Source: Mycobacterium angelicum
GTDB lineage: Bacteria > Actinomycetota > Actinomycetes > Mycobacteriales > Mycobacteriaceae
DNA: 60,651 nucleotides
NCBI RefSeq assembly: GCF_002086155.1
Contig: NZ_MVHE01000030.1
Coordinates: forward strand, 1-60,651
Direction of reading: 5' to 3'
Below, piece by piece: positions 16,114-23,813 of the stretch. The first letter of the stretch is position 1; each line of letters starts with the position of its first letter. A program made the translations under genes and the position numbers. Under the pieces are notes generated by a model. The model saw only the letters and a program-made list of their open reading frames with translations, had not been told where the DNA came from and did not search any database.

Positions 16114-17343
16114 TCAGGTCGTATGGAACAAATCCCCGACGATGCGGGCGATCTCGATGTAGAGCGGGATGCCGATCGTCACGTTGTAGGAGAACGTCAA
16201 ACCCAGTGATGCGGCCAGCGGCAGCGTGGGGCTGGCCTCCGGGATGGCTAGTCGCTGGACGGCCGGCACGGCGATGTAGGAGGCCGCGCCACAGAGCACC
16301 GCGAACAGCACGTAGGTGCCCGGTTTGAAGTCGGTGTTGGTCAGGTAGGCGTAGCTGTGTGCGACGAAGATCCCCAGTGTGGCAAAGAGATTCGGCGCCA
16401 ACAGGCCAAAGAAGATGAACCCACCGCCGGCTGACCTCAAGTCGCGCAACTTGCGCGACGCGGTCATGCCCATCTCGAGCAGGAACAGCGCGAGCACACC
16501 CTGGAAGGCCGTGACGAAGAAGGTGTCGTCGTCGTGGACGACCTTCTCGCCCTGCAGTCCGCTGATGAGGCCGATGATGATGCCGCCGAGCAGCAGGACC
16601 AGGCCGGGGTTGAGGAAGACCTCCTGAAAGAGCTCGCGGGAGAACAGCGATTCCTTCTTGGCTTTTTTGGCCGGCTCGGGGTCCCACTCGGGATGCTCGC
16701 GTTTTTCCAGCGAGATCTCCAACTCCTGCTCGATCCCGCGTTCGTGCTGAACCTCCAGGCTCTGGCCTTGAGCGGGCCGGGCGGCAGTGCCGGGTCCGAG
16801 CTTCGCCGGCGCGGTGTAGCCCGCCTCGTCGGGCATGAAGCCGGACTCGTCCATGCCACGGTGGCGCAGCCGGGCCACCAGGTACAGCGCCACCAGACAG
16901 CCGGGGATCTCCATGATGGCCAGCATCACCGGCATGTAGGCGTTGAAGGCGATTCCGACGCTCGTCAGGAAGGCCACGCAGGTGGCGAAGGTGCCTGCGG
17001 AGTCCGACCCGTAATAGCCGGCCACGGTTGCCTTGTCGACTCGCCGCATCCCACTCAGCCGGCTCAGCAGGAGATACGCCAGACCTCCGATCAGGAAATT
17101 GAGCAGGAAGCCCAAAACCATGAACCCGACGATGGTGCCGATGCTCGACGGCTTGATCTTGGCCAGCTCTTCGCCCCCGTGCCAGCCGATGGCCAGCAGC
17201 AGGTACATGGTGAGGCCCTGGTAGATCACATAGGGGAACTCGAACCGCACTTTGAGGATCGGAATGAGAAACCCGAAGTAGAAGAACAGCAGCAGGGGTT
17301 TGAACAGATTGTGGGTGAAGTTCTCCCAGAACTCTTGCAGCAT
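16114..17343 (-). CDS. Sodium-dependent bicarbonate transporter-like permease (Rv2387-type, SbtA/DUF897 family)
   Basis: About 409 residues from ATG 17343 (upstream GGGAGGGG as Shine-Dalgarno). Two groups of hydrophobic helices (residues ~15-170 and ~245-405) flank a charged cytoplasmic loop rich in Glu and Lys (ISLEKREHPEWDPEPAKKAKK). Repeated patterns such as GYYGSDSAGTFATCVAFL and CGAASYIAVPAVQRLA are the inverted-repeat motifs of the SbtA family. Cyanobacterial members import bicarbonate with Na+; the substrate in mycobacteria is not established. It sits between hemN and mbtI, as Rv2387 does. Confidence 0.75.
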   Translation of the reverse strand: MLQEFWENFTHNLFKPLLLFFYFGFLIPILKVRFEFPYVIYQGLTMYLLLAIGWHGGEELAKIKPSSIGTIVGFMVLGFLLNFLIGGLAYLLLSRLSGMRRVDKATVAGYYGSDSAGTFATCVAFLTSVGIAFNAYMPVMLAIMEIPGCLVALYLVARLRHRGMDESGFMPDEAGYTAPAKLGPGTAARPAQGQSLEVQHERGIEQELEISLEKREHPEWDPEPAKKAKKESLFSRELFQEVFLNPGLVLLLGGIIIGLISGLQGEKVVHDDDTFFVTAFQGVLALFLLEMGMTASRKLRDLRSAGGGFIFFGLLAPNLFATLGIFVAHSYAYLTNTDFKPGTYVLFAVLCGAASYIAVPAVQRLAIPEASPTLPLAASLGLTFSYNVTIGIPLYIEIARIVGDLFHTT

Positions 17344-17618
17344 TTGGCCCCTCCCGAGCAACATGCAGCTATCAAGGAAGCGACCGTCAGCGGGGCGACC
17401 GCGAATCATCCAAGATGACCCTGAGAATTTAACGGGGCTGATCCCAAACCGCTACTCGGACACAGCGCCGAAAAGCCAGGTCTTGGCGACTAAATACGTG
17501 CCGTGGAAACCGGGCGAAGGGAGAAACGGCCGGTGATCACCACTGTGCTGGACAATGCGCCGTCAATAGGCGCCCCGTAGGCGTTTTCTGTGAATGTGCT
17601 GTCAGTTTGAGCGCGACG

Positions 17619-17828
17619 TCACTTCGCTGAGCTGACCAGCGACGGACGCACACCGATGTCACGCTTGCGGTGGGTCACCGAGCGCCACGCGGAAGGCGAG
17701 TAGTGAGTCGTCGTTTCTTCGAAGCCGTCGACCGTGCATACGGTGAGTACGCCGGTTTCTTGATTGATCGTGAGATCGTCGCAATCGCCTTTGATTTCTT
17801 CCCCATCAACAAGCCGGATTACGAACAT
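17619..17828 (-). CDS. 69-residue conserved-looking protein of unknown function
   Basis: ATG 17828 has a clear Shine-Dalgarno sequence (GGAAGG) eight bases upstream; a longer in-frame ORF begins at 17891 but lacks one. The peptide MFVIRLVDGEEIKGDCDDLTINQ...VCTVDGFEETTTHYSP is rich in beta-strand patterns, acidic in the middle and basic at the end, and resembles a small Sm- or SH3-like barrel. No domain is recognised. It lies alone between the permease gene and the mbtI promoter region. The gap 17344-17618 holds nothing else supportable. Confidence 0.55.
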   Translation of the reverse strand: MFVIRLVDGEEIKGDCDDLTINQETGVLTVCTVDGFEETTTHYSPSAWRSVTHRKRDIGVRPSLVSSAK

Positions 17829-18142
17829 GTGCTGTCCTTCCTTGTTGCGGTCCCTGGTATCGCCCTGCGGCGAACCCGGGGGCCACTCCATTCCGCGTGC
17901 GGACGGAGCTTATCGACCTACCGGGCAACCCGCGCGTCGAGCGGGAACGTCCAGTCACGGTGATGCTAAGAGCGCAGCTGAGATGGCAACAGACCGCTGT
18001 GCGACGTGGCGGTAAACGGTTGGGAAACGTTTGGCGTCTCACATGCGAGCCGCCGGTGCCGAGCACCCTGGTAAATCCGGGTCTGCCTGGGAAAACATGC
18101 GATGGCAGAGGCGCGCCGGACCGGTGCGACTTATCCATTTGG

Positions 18143-18166
18143 CCTGAGGTTCACCTGAACCTCAGG
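18143..18166. promoter_or_regulatory. Perfect 24-base palindrome upstream of mbtI
   Basis: CCTGAGGTTCA, two bases, then TGAACCTCAGG: an exact 11-bp inverted repeat. It includes the AGGTT...AACCT half-sites found in IdeR boxes, but spaced by six instead of five bases. It lies 44 bases upstream of the mbtI IdeR box. It is not followed by a T tract, so it looks like an operator rather than a terminator. The rest of 17829-18142 shows no gene. Confidence 0.5.
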
Positions 18167-18209
18167 TTGGCTCGCGGACCCATTTTTGATGCGGGTGAGG
18201 CGCAGCTAA

Positions 18210-18228
18210 GTAGGTTAGGCTACATTTA
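18210..18228 (+). promoter_or_regulatory. IdeR iron box overlapping the mbtI promoter
   Basis: GTAGGTTAGGCTACATTTA matches 14 of 19 positions of the IdeR consensus TTAGGTTAGGCTAACCTAA, including the whole TAGGTTAGGCTA core. It overlaps a TACATT -10 hexamer (18221-18226) and ends seven bases before the mbtI GTG. IdeR-Fe bound here would block RNA polymerase, giving iron repression. Confidence 0.8.
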
Positions 18229-18234
18229 CTAGCT

Positions 18235-19587
18235 GTGACCGATGTCGGGGTGGAAACGAGTCCTGCCAGCACTGCATCGCAGTCGATTCCCCTGCCCGCC
18301 GACATCGATCCGGCCGATCTGGCCGCCGAGTTGGCCGCCGCGCTGCCCGAGCCGCTGGGCGAGGAATATCTGCTCTACGAGTACGACGGCCAATGGGTCC
18401 TGGCCGAGGGCGCGCACGCGATGGTGGAGCTGGACAACGACGAGCTGCGTGTCATCCGTGACGGCGCCGTTCAGCGTCAGCAGTGGTCGGGACCTCCGGG
18501 GCCGGTGCTGGGCGAAGCCATCGACCGGCTATTGCTGGAAACCGACCACGCCTTTGGCTGGCTTTCATTCGAATTCGGCGTCTACCGCTATGGGCTGCAG
18601 CAGCGGCTTGCTCCGCACACGCCCCTGGCCCGGGTGTTTTGGCCGCGCACCCGAATAGTCGTCACCCGCCAGGAGGTCCGCCTTCATGGGGCGCAGGCTC
18701 GCCATCGTGAAGCGGTGCAACGGTTGCTCGATACCGGGCTGCGCGGCGTGCCGGCCCCGCGCCCACTCAGCTTGACCGACGACCCGTCCGGCTATCTGGA
18801 GCGGGTGTCGACAGCCGTCGGGGAGATCGCCGGCGGCAGCTATCACAAGGTGATCCTGTCTCGTTGTGTCGATGTTCCTTTCGACCTCGACTTCCCATCG
18901 ACCTATCGGCTGGGCCGTCGCCACAACACTCCGGTGCGGTCATTCTTGTTGCACCTCGGTGGAATTCGTGCCCTGGGGTACAGCCCGGAGATCGTTGCGG
19001 CGGTGCGCCCCGACGGGACGGTGCTGACCGAGCCGCTGGCCGGTACTCGGGCGTTGGGCCGTGGGCTCGCCACCGACCGGCGGGCGCGCCAAGAGCTGGA
19101 ATCAGATCCGAAAGAGATTGTCGAGCACGCCATTTCGGTTCGCTCGTCGCTCAAGGAGATCACCGAGGTCGCCGAACCGGGAACCGCGGCGATCGTCGAT
19201 TTCATGCGGGTGCGTGAGCGCGGCAGTGTGCAGCACCTCGGGTCGACGATCAGTGCGCGCCTCGACGCGTCGCGTGACCGCATGCAGGCTCTGGAGGCAC
19301 TCTTTCCGGCCGTCACCGCGTCGGGAATTCCGAAAGCGGCCGGGGTGGAAGCCATTCTGCGACTCGACGCCAGTCCGCGGGGCCTGTATTCGGGTGCGGT
19401 CGTGATGTTTTCCGCAGACGGCGGACTCGACGCGGCGCTGACGCTGCGGGCGGCCTACGCCCGGGAGGGGCGAACCTGGCTGCGGGCCGGCGCCGGCATC
19501 ATCGAGGCCTCCGAACCCGCGCGTGAGTTCGAGGAGACCTGCGAGAAGCTCTCCACGCTGGCGCCGTATCTGGTTGAACGGCAATAG
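18235..19587 (+). CDS. mbtI: Salicylate synthase MbtI
   Basis: A 450-residue chorismate-utilising enzyme (isochorismate synthase plus pyruvate lyase) that makes the salicylate starter for the siderophore. The length equals M. tuberculosis MbtI. The chorismate-binding fold is seen in SGYLERVSTAVGEIAGGSYHKVILSR, TEPLAGTRALGRG, ESDPKEIVEHAISV (Mg-binding Glu region) and ASGIPKAAGVEAILRLD. The GTG start at 18235 has no Shine-Dalgarno sequence and is 8-9 bases from the -10 hexamer, so the mRNA is probably leaderless. It is directly under an IdeR box. It converges on mbtJ. Confidence 0.95.
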   Translation: MTDVGVETSPASTASQSIPLPADIDPADLAAELAAALPEPLGEEYLLYEYDGQWVLAEGAHAMVELDNDELRVIRDGAVQRQQWSGPPGPVLGEAIDRLLLETDHAFGWLSFEFGVYRYGLQQRLAPHTPLARVFWPRTRIVVTRQEVRLHGAQARHREAVQRLLDTGLRGVPAPRPLSLTDDPSGYLERVSTAVGEIAGGSYHKVILSRCVDVPFDLDFPSTYRLGRRHNTPVRSFLLHLGGIRALGYSPEIVAAVRPDGTVLTEPLAGTRALGRGLATDRRARQELESDPKEIVEHAISVRSSLKEITEVAEPGTAAIVDFMRVRERGSVQHLGSTISARLDASRDRMQALEALFPAVTASGIPKAAGVEAILRLDASPRGLYSGAVVMFSADGGLDAALTLRAAYAREGRTWLRAGAGIIEASEPAREFEETCEKLSTLAPYLVERQ

Positions 19588-19606
19588 CTTTCGATTAGCG
19601 TCGAGG

Positions 19607-20608
19607 TCAGCTCGCTCTGGAGGCGGTTGCGCCCGCCGCGGACAACGAAACCGCAATGAATTGCGAGACGTGCGCCATGGCTTTGGGCGCTTCGGGGGAG
19701 ATGCGCGGCAGCGCCTGGAACACATGCACCTGGTCCGGCCACACCTGCAATTCGCAGTCACCGCCGGCGGCGCGGATGTCAGCGGCGAGTTGGCGAGCGT
19801 CTGCCTCGAGCATTTCGGCGCCGCCGGCCTGGATCAAGGCCCGGGGCAGGGGTGGCCCGCCGGCGACATCGAGCTTCAGCCGATGGTGGGTTGGATCGAC
19901 ACCGACGTGGTACAGAGCGACCACTCGGGCCGCGGCGGCGGCCCGAACGGCTGGATCGGGGCGCTGTAGCTCACGCGCGGCGCACAGTTCGAAGGTCAGA
20001 TCGATCAGCGGAGAGAACAGCACCAGCCCCGCGGGCGGCTTGTCGGCGACCTCCGGTTGCAGCAGCATGTCCACCGCTAAGTGACCGCCGGCCGAATCTC
20101 CGGCGATCACAATGCGTTCCGGCGGCAAACCGCTCGCGTGTGGCAGCCAGTCCCAGGCCGCGCGCACGTCGTCGGCCGCGGTGGGGAAGCGGTAGCGCGG
20201 CGCCAGCCGGTAGTCGACGCAGAACACCGGCAGTCCGGTCAGGGACGAAAGCCAGGACGTCAGCCGGCGATGTGTTCGGGGCGAACACATGGTGAAGCCG
20301 CTGCCGTGCACGTAGTAGATCGCTGCGCTGGTGTTGCGGCTGACCCCGGTCGGTATGTGCGGTCCGTAGACCCATTCGCCGATGACGCGGCGCCCGTCCG
20401 GGAGTACCGAGTTGACTTGTTCGACGCGGGTACCTGCCAGCGACCGTCCGAACGTGCCCATCAGCCGGGCGATGAGCTGGCGCGACGCCCAGACGCCCCA
20501 CGCCCGGTCCGGAGGAATGGCTCCAGTGATCGGCCGTAGCATCATGGAGCTCACTGCGATTGCGCTGCGGGCTCGCAGTGACCCGCGCACTGGAACGCCG
20601 TCGTTCAT
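19607..20608 (-). CDS. mbtJ: Alpha/beta-hydrolase MbtJ (acetyl-hydrolase/esterase, HSL family)
   Basis: A 333-residue HSL-type esterase. The oxyanion-hole motif is YYVHGSGFTMCSP (HGSG in place of HGGG), the nucleophile elbow IAGDSAGGH contains the catalytic Ser, the Asp is likely near GGPPLPRALIQAGGAEMLEADA, and the late His is in WPDQVHVFQAL. M. tuberculosis Rv2385 is the positional orthologue. It lies downstream of mbtA on the same strand with a 134-base gap, so it may be in the same iron-regulated transcript. Its role in siderophore assembly or turnover is unproven. Confidence 0.85.
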   Translation of the reverse strand: MNDGVPVRGSLRARSAIAVSSMMLRPITGAIPPDRAWGVWASRQLIARLMGTFGRSLAGTRVEQVNSVLPDGRRVIGEWVYGPHIPTGVSRNTSAAIYYVHGSGFTMCSPRTHRRLTSWLSSLTGLPVFCVDYRLAPRYRFPTAADDVRAAWDWLPHASGLPPERIVIAGDSAGGHLAVDMLLQPEVADKPPAGLVLFSPLIDLTFELCAARELQRPDPAVRAAAAARVVALYHVGVDPTHHRLKLDVAGGPPLPRALIQAGGAEMLEADARQLAADIRAAGGDCELQVWPDQVHVFQALPRISPEAPKAMAHVSQFIAVSLSAAGATASRAS

Positions 20609-20742
20609 GAAGGTGCAGTGAATACCAAATGGTGACGTTCGTCAATGGCACATTTGCACAGACCACATGTGCATTCAGCAGTCTCATATCGCATTCTAGA
20701 GTTGCCTTTTGGTTTGCAGCGCGGCTCAATGCCGATTGGGAA

Positions 20743-22392
20743 CTATAGCGCCGCCCCGAGCTGGGCCGCGATCGCCCGCTTGTCGATCTTTCCGATCGGC
20801 GTCGTCGGCAACGTCGACATTGCGACCAGCATGTCCGGCCGGACGTGGGTGGCCACCCCACGCTGGTCGAGGTAGCTATTCAACTCTGGTAGCGTCAGCC
20901 GGCCCCCGGTGAAAACCACTGCGGCACAGATCTTTTCACCCAGATGAGGGTCGGGCAGCGGAACCGCTGCTGCCGACCAGATCGACGGATGGCTGAGCAA
21001 CTGCTCTTCGATTTCCTGCGCGGCAATGGTTTCCCCGCATCGGCAGATCACGTCTTTCACCCGCCCGGTCACCATCAGATAGCCGTCGGGGCGCAACCGC
21101 ACCAGGTCGCCGCTGCAGTAAAAGCCGTCGGGATCAAAGCTGCGCTCGTTATCGCGCTCGGCGCGAAAGTAACCGTTGATCGTGTAGGGCCCGCGCACCA
21201 GGAGCTCGCCTTCGTCGCCCGCCGCCACCGGTGCGCCCGCCCCGTCGACGATGCGCAATTCGTCGGCGGGGGATAGCGGCCGGCCCTGGGTGTGTTCGAC
21301 CAGTTCCGGCGGATCGCCGATGCGGGTGAAGTTGAGCAGTCCCTCGGCCATCCCGAATACCTGCTGCAGGCCCGGGGTCAGCGCGGTGCGCACCCGGCGA
21401 GCGTCCTCGGGTTCCAGCTTGGACCCGCCAACCTGCAACAGCCGCAGTGACTTTGGCGTGACCGGCTCCCAGTCGGATGCCTGCGCCCAGAGTTTGGCCA
21501 ACGCAGGTACCACAGCGGTGACGGTGACGCGGTGCCGTTCGATGGTGGCAAAAGCCGCCTCCGGGCTCGGGTCGGCGCTGAAAACGACCGTGGCGCTTAC
21601 CGACATCGCGCCCAGCATGCCGGGGCAGGCCAGCGGAAAGTTGTGTGCGGCCGGCAGCGACACCAGATACACGTCATCGCTTGTCAGTTGACACAGCTGG
21701 GCACTCGCCGTGGCGTTGTAGACATAGTCGTCGTGGGTGCGCGGGATCAGCTTCGGTGTGCCGGTGGTGCCCCCGGATACCAGCAGCAGTGCGGGCGACG
21801 CGGTGTCGCAGTCGATCTTCGGCGGTTCGCCGGCGGGCAGGTCTGGCCACGACACAAACGGGCCCGGATCCCCGTCGACGATCACGTGACGCAACCGCGG
21901 TTGTGCGGCGACCAGCCGCTCGGCCATCGGCCGGTAGTCGAAACCGCCGGCGGTCTCGGCGATGATCAACCCAACCGCGCCACTGAGGTGCGCGAAGTGG
22001 CCCAGTTCGGCCAAGCGGTGCCCGGGCAGGCACATCACCGGGATGGCTCCGGCGCGCAGCAGGCCGAACAGCGCCACGGCGAACCGGCTCGAATTCGGGA
22101 GTTGGAGCAGCACTCGGTCGCCGGGTGCGATGCCGAGCGCGGCGAACCACGCGGCGGCCCGGTCGCACAGCTCGTCCAGCTCGGCATAGGTGTGTGTGAC
22201 TGCTGCATCTGCGACACCGGCACGCTGTGGCCAGCTCGCCGCCGCCTGGCGCAAGAGCGAGTCGACGGTGCGGCCGGTCCAGTAGCCGGCCGCCCGATAC
22301 GCGGCCGCGCGCTGCGGTGTGCAGCCGATGAACCCGTCCAGCGGCGCGGGCGGCCGGCCGGATTCGGGCGGCTGAGCAGGGGTAACAGGCAC
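20743..22392 (-). CDS. mbtA: Salicyl-AMP ligase MbtA
   Basis: 549 residues from GTG 22392, with AAGGGAG about ten bases upstream; the frame is open much further but the extension is not protein-like. It is an adenylate-forming ligase that activates salicylate and loads the aryl-carrier domain of MbtB. Motifs are LLLVSGGTTGTPKLIPRTHDDY (A3), VFGMAEGLLNFTR (A5), CSGDLVRLRPDGYLMVTGRVKDVICRCGE (A7-A8) and TPIGKIDKRA with the catalytic Lys (A10). The PAAHNFPLA segment is typical of aryl-acid ligases (DhbE/EntE type). It is divergent from mbtG across an IdeR box and runs toward mbtJ. Confidence 0.95.
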   Translation of the reverse strand: MPVTPAQPPESGRPPAPLDGFIGCTPQRAAAYRAAGYWTGRTVDSLLRQAAASWPQRAGVADAAVTHTYAELDELCDRAAAWFAALGIAPGDRVLLQLPNSSRFAVALFGLLRAGAIPVMCLPGHRLAELGHFAHLSGAVGLIIAETAGGFDYRPMAERLVAAQPRLRHVIVDGDPGPFVSWPDLPAGEPPKIDCDTASPALLLVSGGTTGTPKLIPRTHDDYVYNATASAQLCQLTSDDVYLVSLPAAHNFPLACPGMLGAMSVSATVVFSADPSPEAAFATIERHRVTVTAVVPALAKLWAQASDWEPVTPKSLRLLQVGGSKLEPEDARRVRTALTPGLQQVFGMAEGLLNFTRIGDPPELVEHTQGRPLSPADELRIVDGAGAPVAAGDEGELLVRGPYTINGYFRAERDNERSFDPDGFYCSGDLVRLRPDGYLMVTGRVKDVICRCGETIAAQEIEEQLLSHPSIWSAAAVPLPDPHLGEKICAAVVFTGGRLTLPELNSYLDQRGVATHVRPDMLVAMSTLPTTPIGKIDKRAIAAQLGAAL

Positions 22393-22454
22393 TCGGTAAC
22401 TCCCTTGGGGGCGAGAGTGTGCTGCCCCGCCAACATAGGGTAGCGTACACGAAG

Positions 22455-22473
22455 TTAGGACAGCCTGAGCTAA
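22455..22473. promoter_or_regulatory. IdeR iron box between divergent mbtA and mbtG
   Basis: TTAGGACAGCCTGAGCTAA has the outer TTAG...CTAA arms and 14 of 19 consensus matches in a near-palindrome. It lies 63 bases before the mbtA start and 28 bases before the mbtG ATG, so it could control both directions. Confidence 0.75.
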
Positions 22474-22500
22474 GCAAGCGGAGTTGGGGGTCTTGGGACG

Positions 22501-23799
22501 ATGAGCCGCACGCTCGCTATCGTCGGGGCCGGAGCGAAAGCCGTCGCGGTGGCCGCCAAGTCCGCGGTACTGCGCGACATGGGAGTCGACACTGCCGAGG
22601 TTGTCGCCATCGAACGAACCGAGGTCGCGGCCAACTGGCTGCCCAGTGGCGGCTGGACGGACGGTCGGCAGCGGTTGGGCACCAGTCCGGAAAAAGACGT
22701 CGGCTTCCCCTATCGGTCCGCGTTGGTGCCTGGGCGCGACGCCGAAGTCGACGAGCAGATGATTCGGTTCAGCTGGCAGTCGTATCTGGTTGCCACGGAC
22801 CAATTCGTGGGCTGGGTCGACCGGGGCAGACCGGCCCCCACGCACGAGACCTGGGCCCGCTATTTGCAGTGGGTTGCCGAGGTCGCCGGGCTGAAAGTCG
22901 TTCGCGGGGAAGTGCTTCAGATCGGCCTCGAGGATTCGCGCTGGGCGCTGCACACGGCGGAGTCGAGCCTGGCCGCCGACACCTTGATGATCACCGGCCC
23001 GGGGCAGCCCGAGCGGTCCATGCTTTCCGGCGACCCGCGGGTTCTGTCGATCGCGCAGTTCTGGCAGCGCGCCGGCCGGCACGACCGGATCGTCGCCGAG
23101 AACGTTGCGGTTATCGGCGGTGGCGAGACCGCCGCATCGATTCTCAATGAGCTTTTCCACCATCGGGTTTCGGCGATCACGGCGATCGCCCCGCAAGCGA
23201 CCCTATTCACCCGCGGTGAGGGCTTCTTCGAGAATTCGCTGTTTTCCGATCCCACCGGCTGGCGCAGCCTCACCCAGGCCGAACGGCGCAACTGCATTGC
23301 CCGGACCGATCGCGGGGTGTTCTCCGCACGCGTTCAGGAGTCGCTGCTTGCCGACGAGCGGATCAAGCATCTCCGCGGACGCGTCGCTCGGGTCGCGGAC
23401 CGAGACAACCGCATTTGGCTCACGTTATCCACCGACAACTGTGGTGAGCCGCTCGAAACCCTGCACCGCTTCGACCTTGTCATCGACGGATCCGGTGCCG
23501 ATCCGCTGTGGTTTGTGCCGTTATTGCAGCCCGAAGCCGTGGACCTGCTGGAGCTAGGCTTGGGCGGCCCGTTGTCCGGCGAGCGGCTGGAGGAGTCCAT
23601 CGGTCACGACTTGGCCGTAACGGGCGTCACCCCGAAACTGGTGCTGCCCAACCTTTCCGGTGTCAACGAGGGGCCGGGCTTTCCCAACCTGAGCTGCCTG
23701 GGTCTGCTCTCCGACCGGGTGCTGGGCGCCGAGATGGGCATCGAGATCAGCCCCGCCGAGACACCGGTGGGCAGGACCGGCGAGTACCAATCCGTGTGA
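22501..23799 (+). CDS. mbtG: L-lysine N6-monooxygenase MbtG
   Basis: A 432-residue flavoprotein that hydroxylates the epsilon-amino group of lysine, creating the hydroxamate iron ligands. The FAD-binding GAGAKAVAVAAK is at residues 9-20 (atypical GxGxxx pattern, as in the family), and the NADPH site is VAVIGGGETAASILNEL near residue 205. SPEKDVGFPYRSA and PNLSGVNEGPGFPNLSCLGLLSDR are shared with mycobactin and nocobactin monooxygenases. The length is almost that of M. tuberculosis MbtG (431). Here it sits next to mbtA in its own orientation, whereas M. tuberculosis has it at the far end of mbtB-H. It converges on mbtD. Confidence 0.93.
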   Translation: MSRTLAIVGAGAKAVAVAAKSAVLRDMGVDTAEVVAIERTEVAANWLPSGGWTDGRQRLGTSPEKDVGFPYRSALVPGRDAEVDEQMIRFSWQSYLVATDQFVGWVDRGRPAPTHETWARYLQWVAEVAGLKVVRGEVLQIGLEDSRWALHTAESSLAADTLMITGPGQPERSMLSGDPRVLSIAQFWQRAGRHDRIVAENVAVIGGGETAASILNELFHHRVSAITAIAPQATLFTRGEGFFENSLFSDPTGWRSLTQAERRNCIARTDRGVFSARVQESLLADERIKHLRGRVARVADRDNRIWLTLSTDNCGEPLETLHRFDLVIDGSGADPLWFVPLLQPEAVDLLELGLGGPLSGERLEESIGHDLAVTGVTPKLVLPNLSGVNEGPGFPNLSCLGLLSDRVLGAEMGIEISPAETPVGRTGEYQSV

Positions 23800-23813
23800 A
23801 TCCGGCTGCCGGC

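Noticed and set aside
17565..17590. CGCC-loop-GGCG followed by TTTT as a terminator
   Set aside because: Only a four-base stem, and no plus-strand gene ends nearby that would need it.
18005..18032. AAACG...CGTTT inverted repeat in the mbtI upstream region
   Set aside because: Arms are only five bases and the loop nine; too weak to claim beside the perfect palindrome at 18143-18166.
22393..23196. N-terminal extension of the mbtA frame
   Set aside because: The frame is open to 23196 but overlaps mbtG antisense and does not look like protein; MbtA motifs and a Shine-Dalgarno sequence favour GTG 22392.
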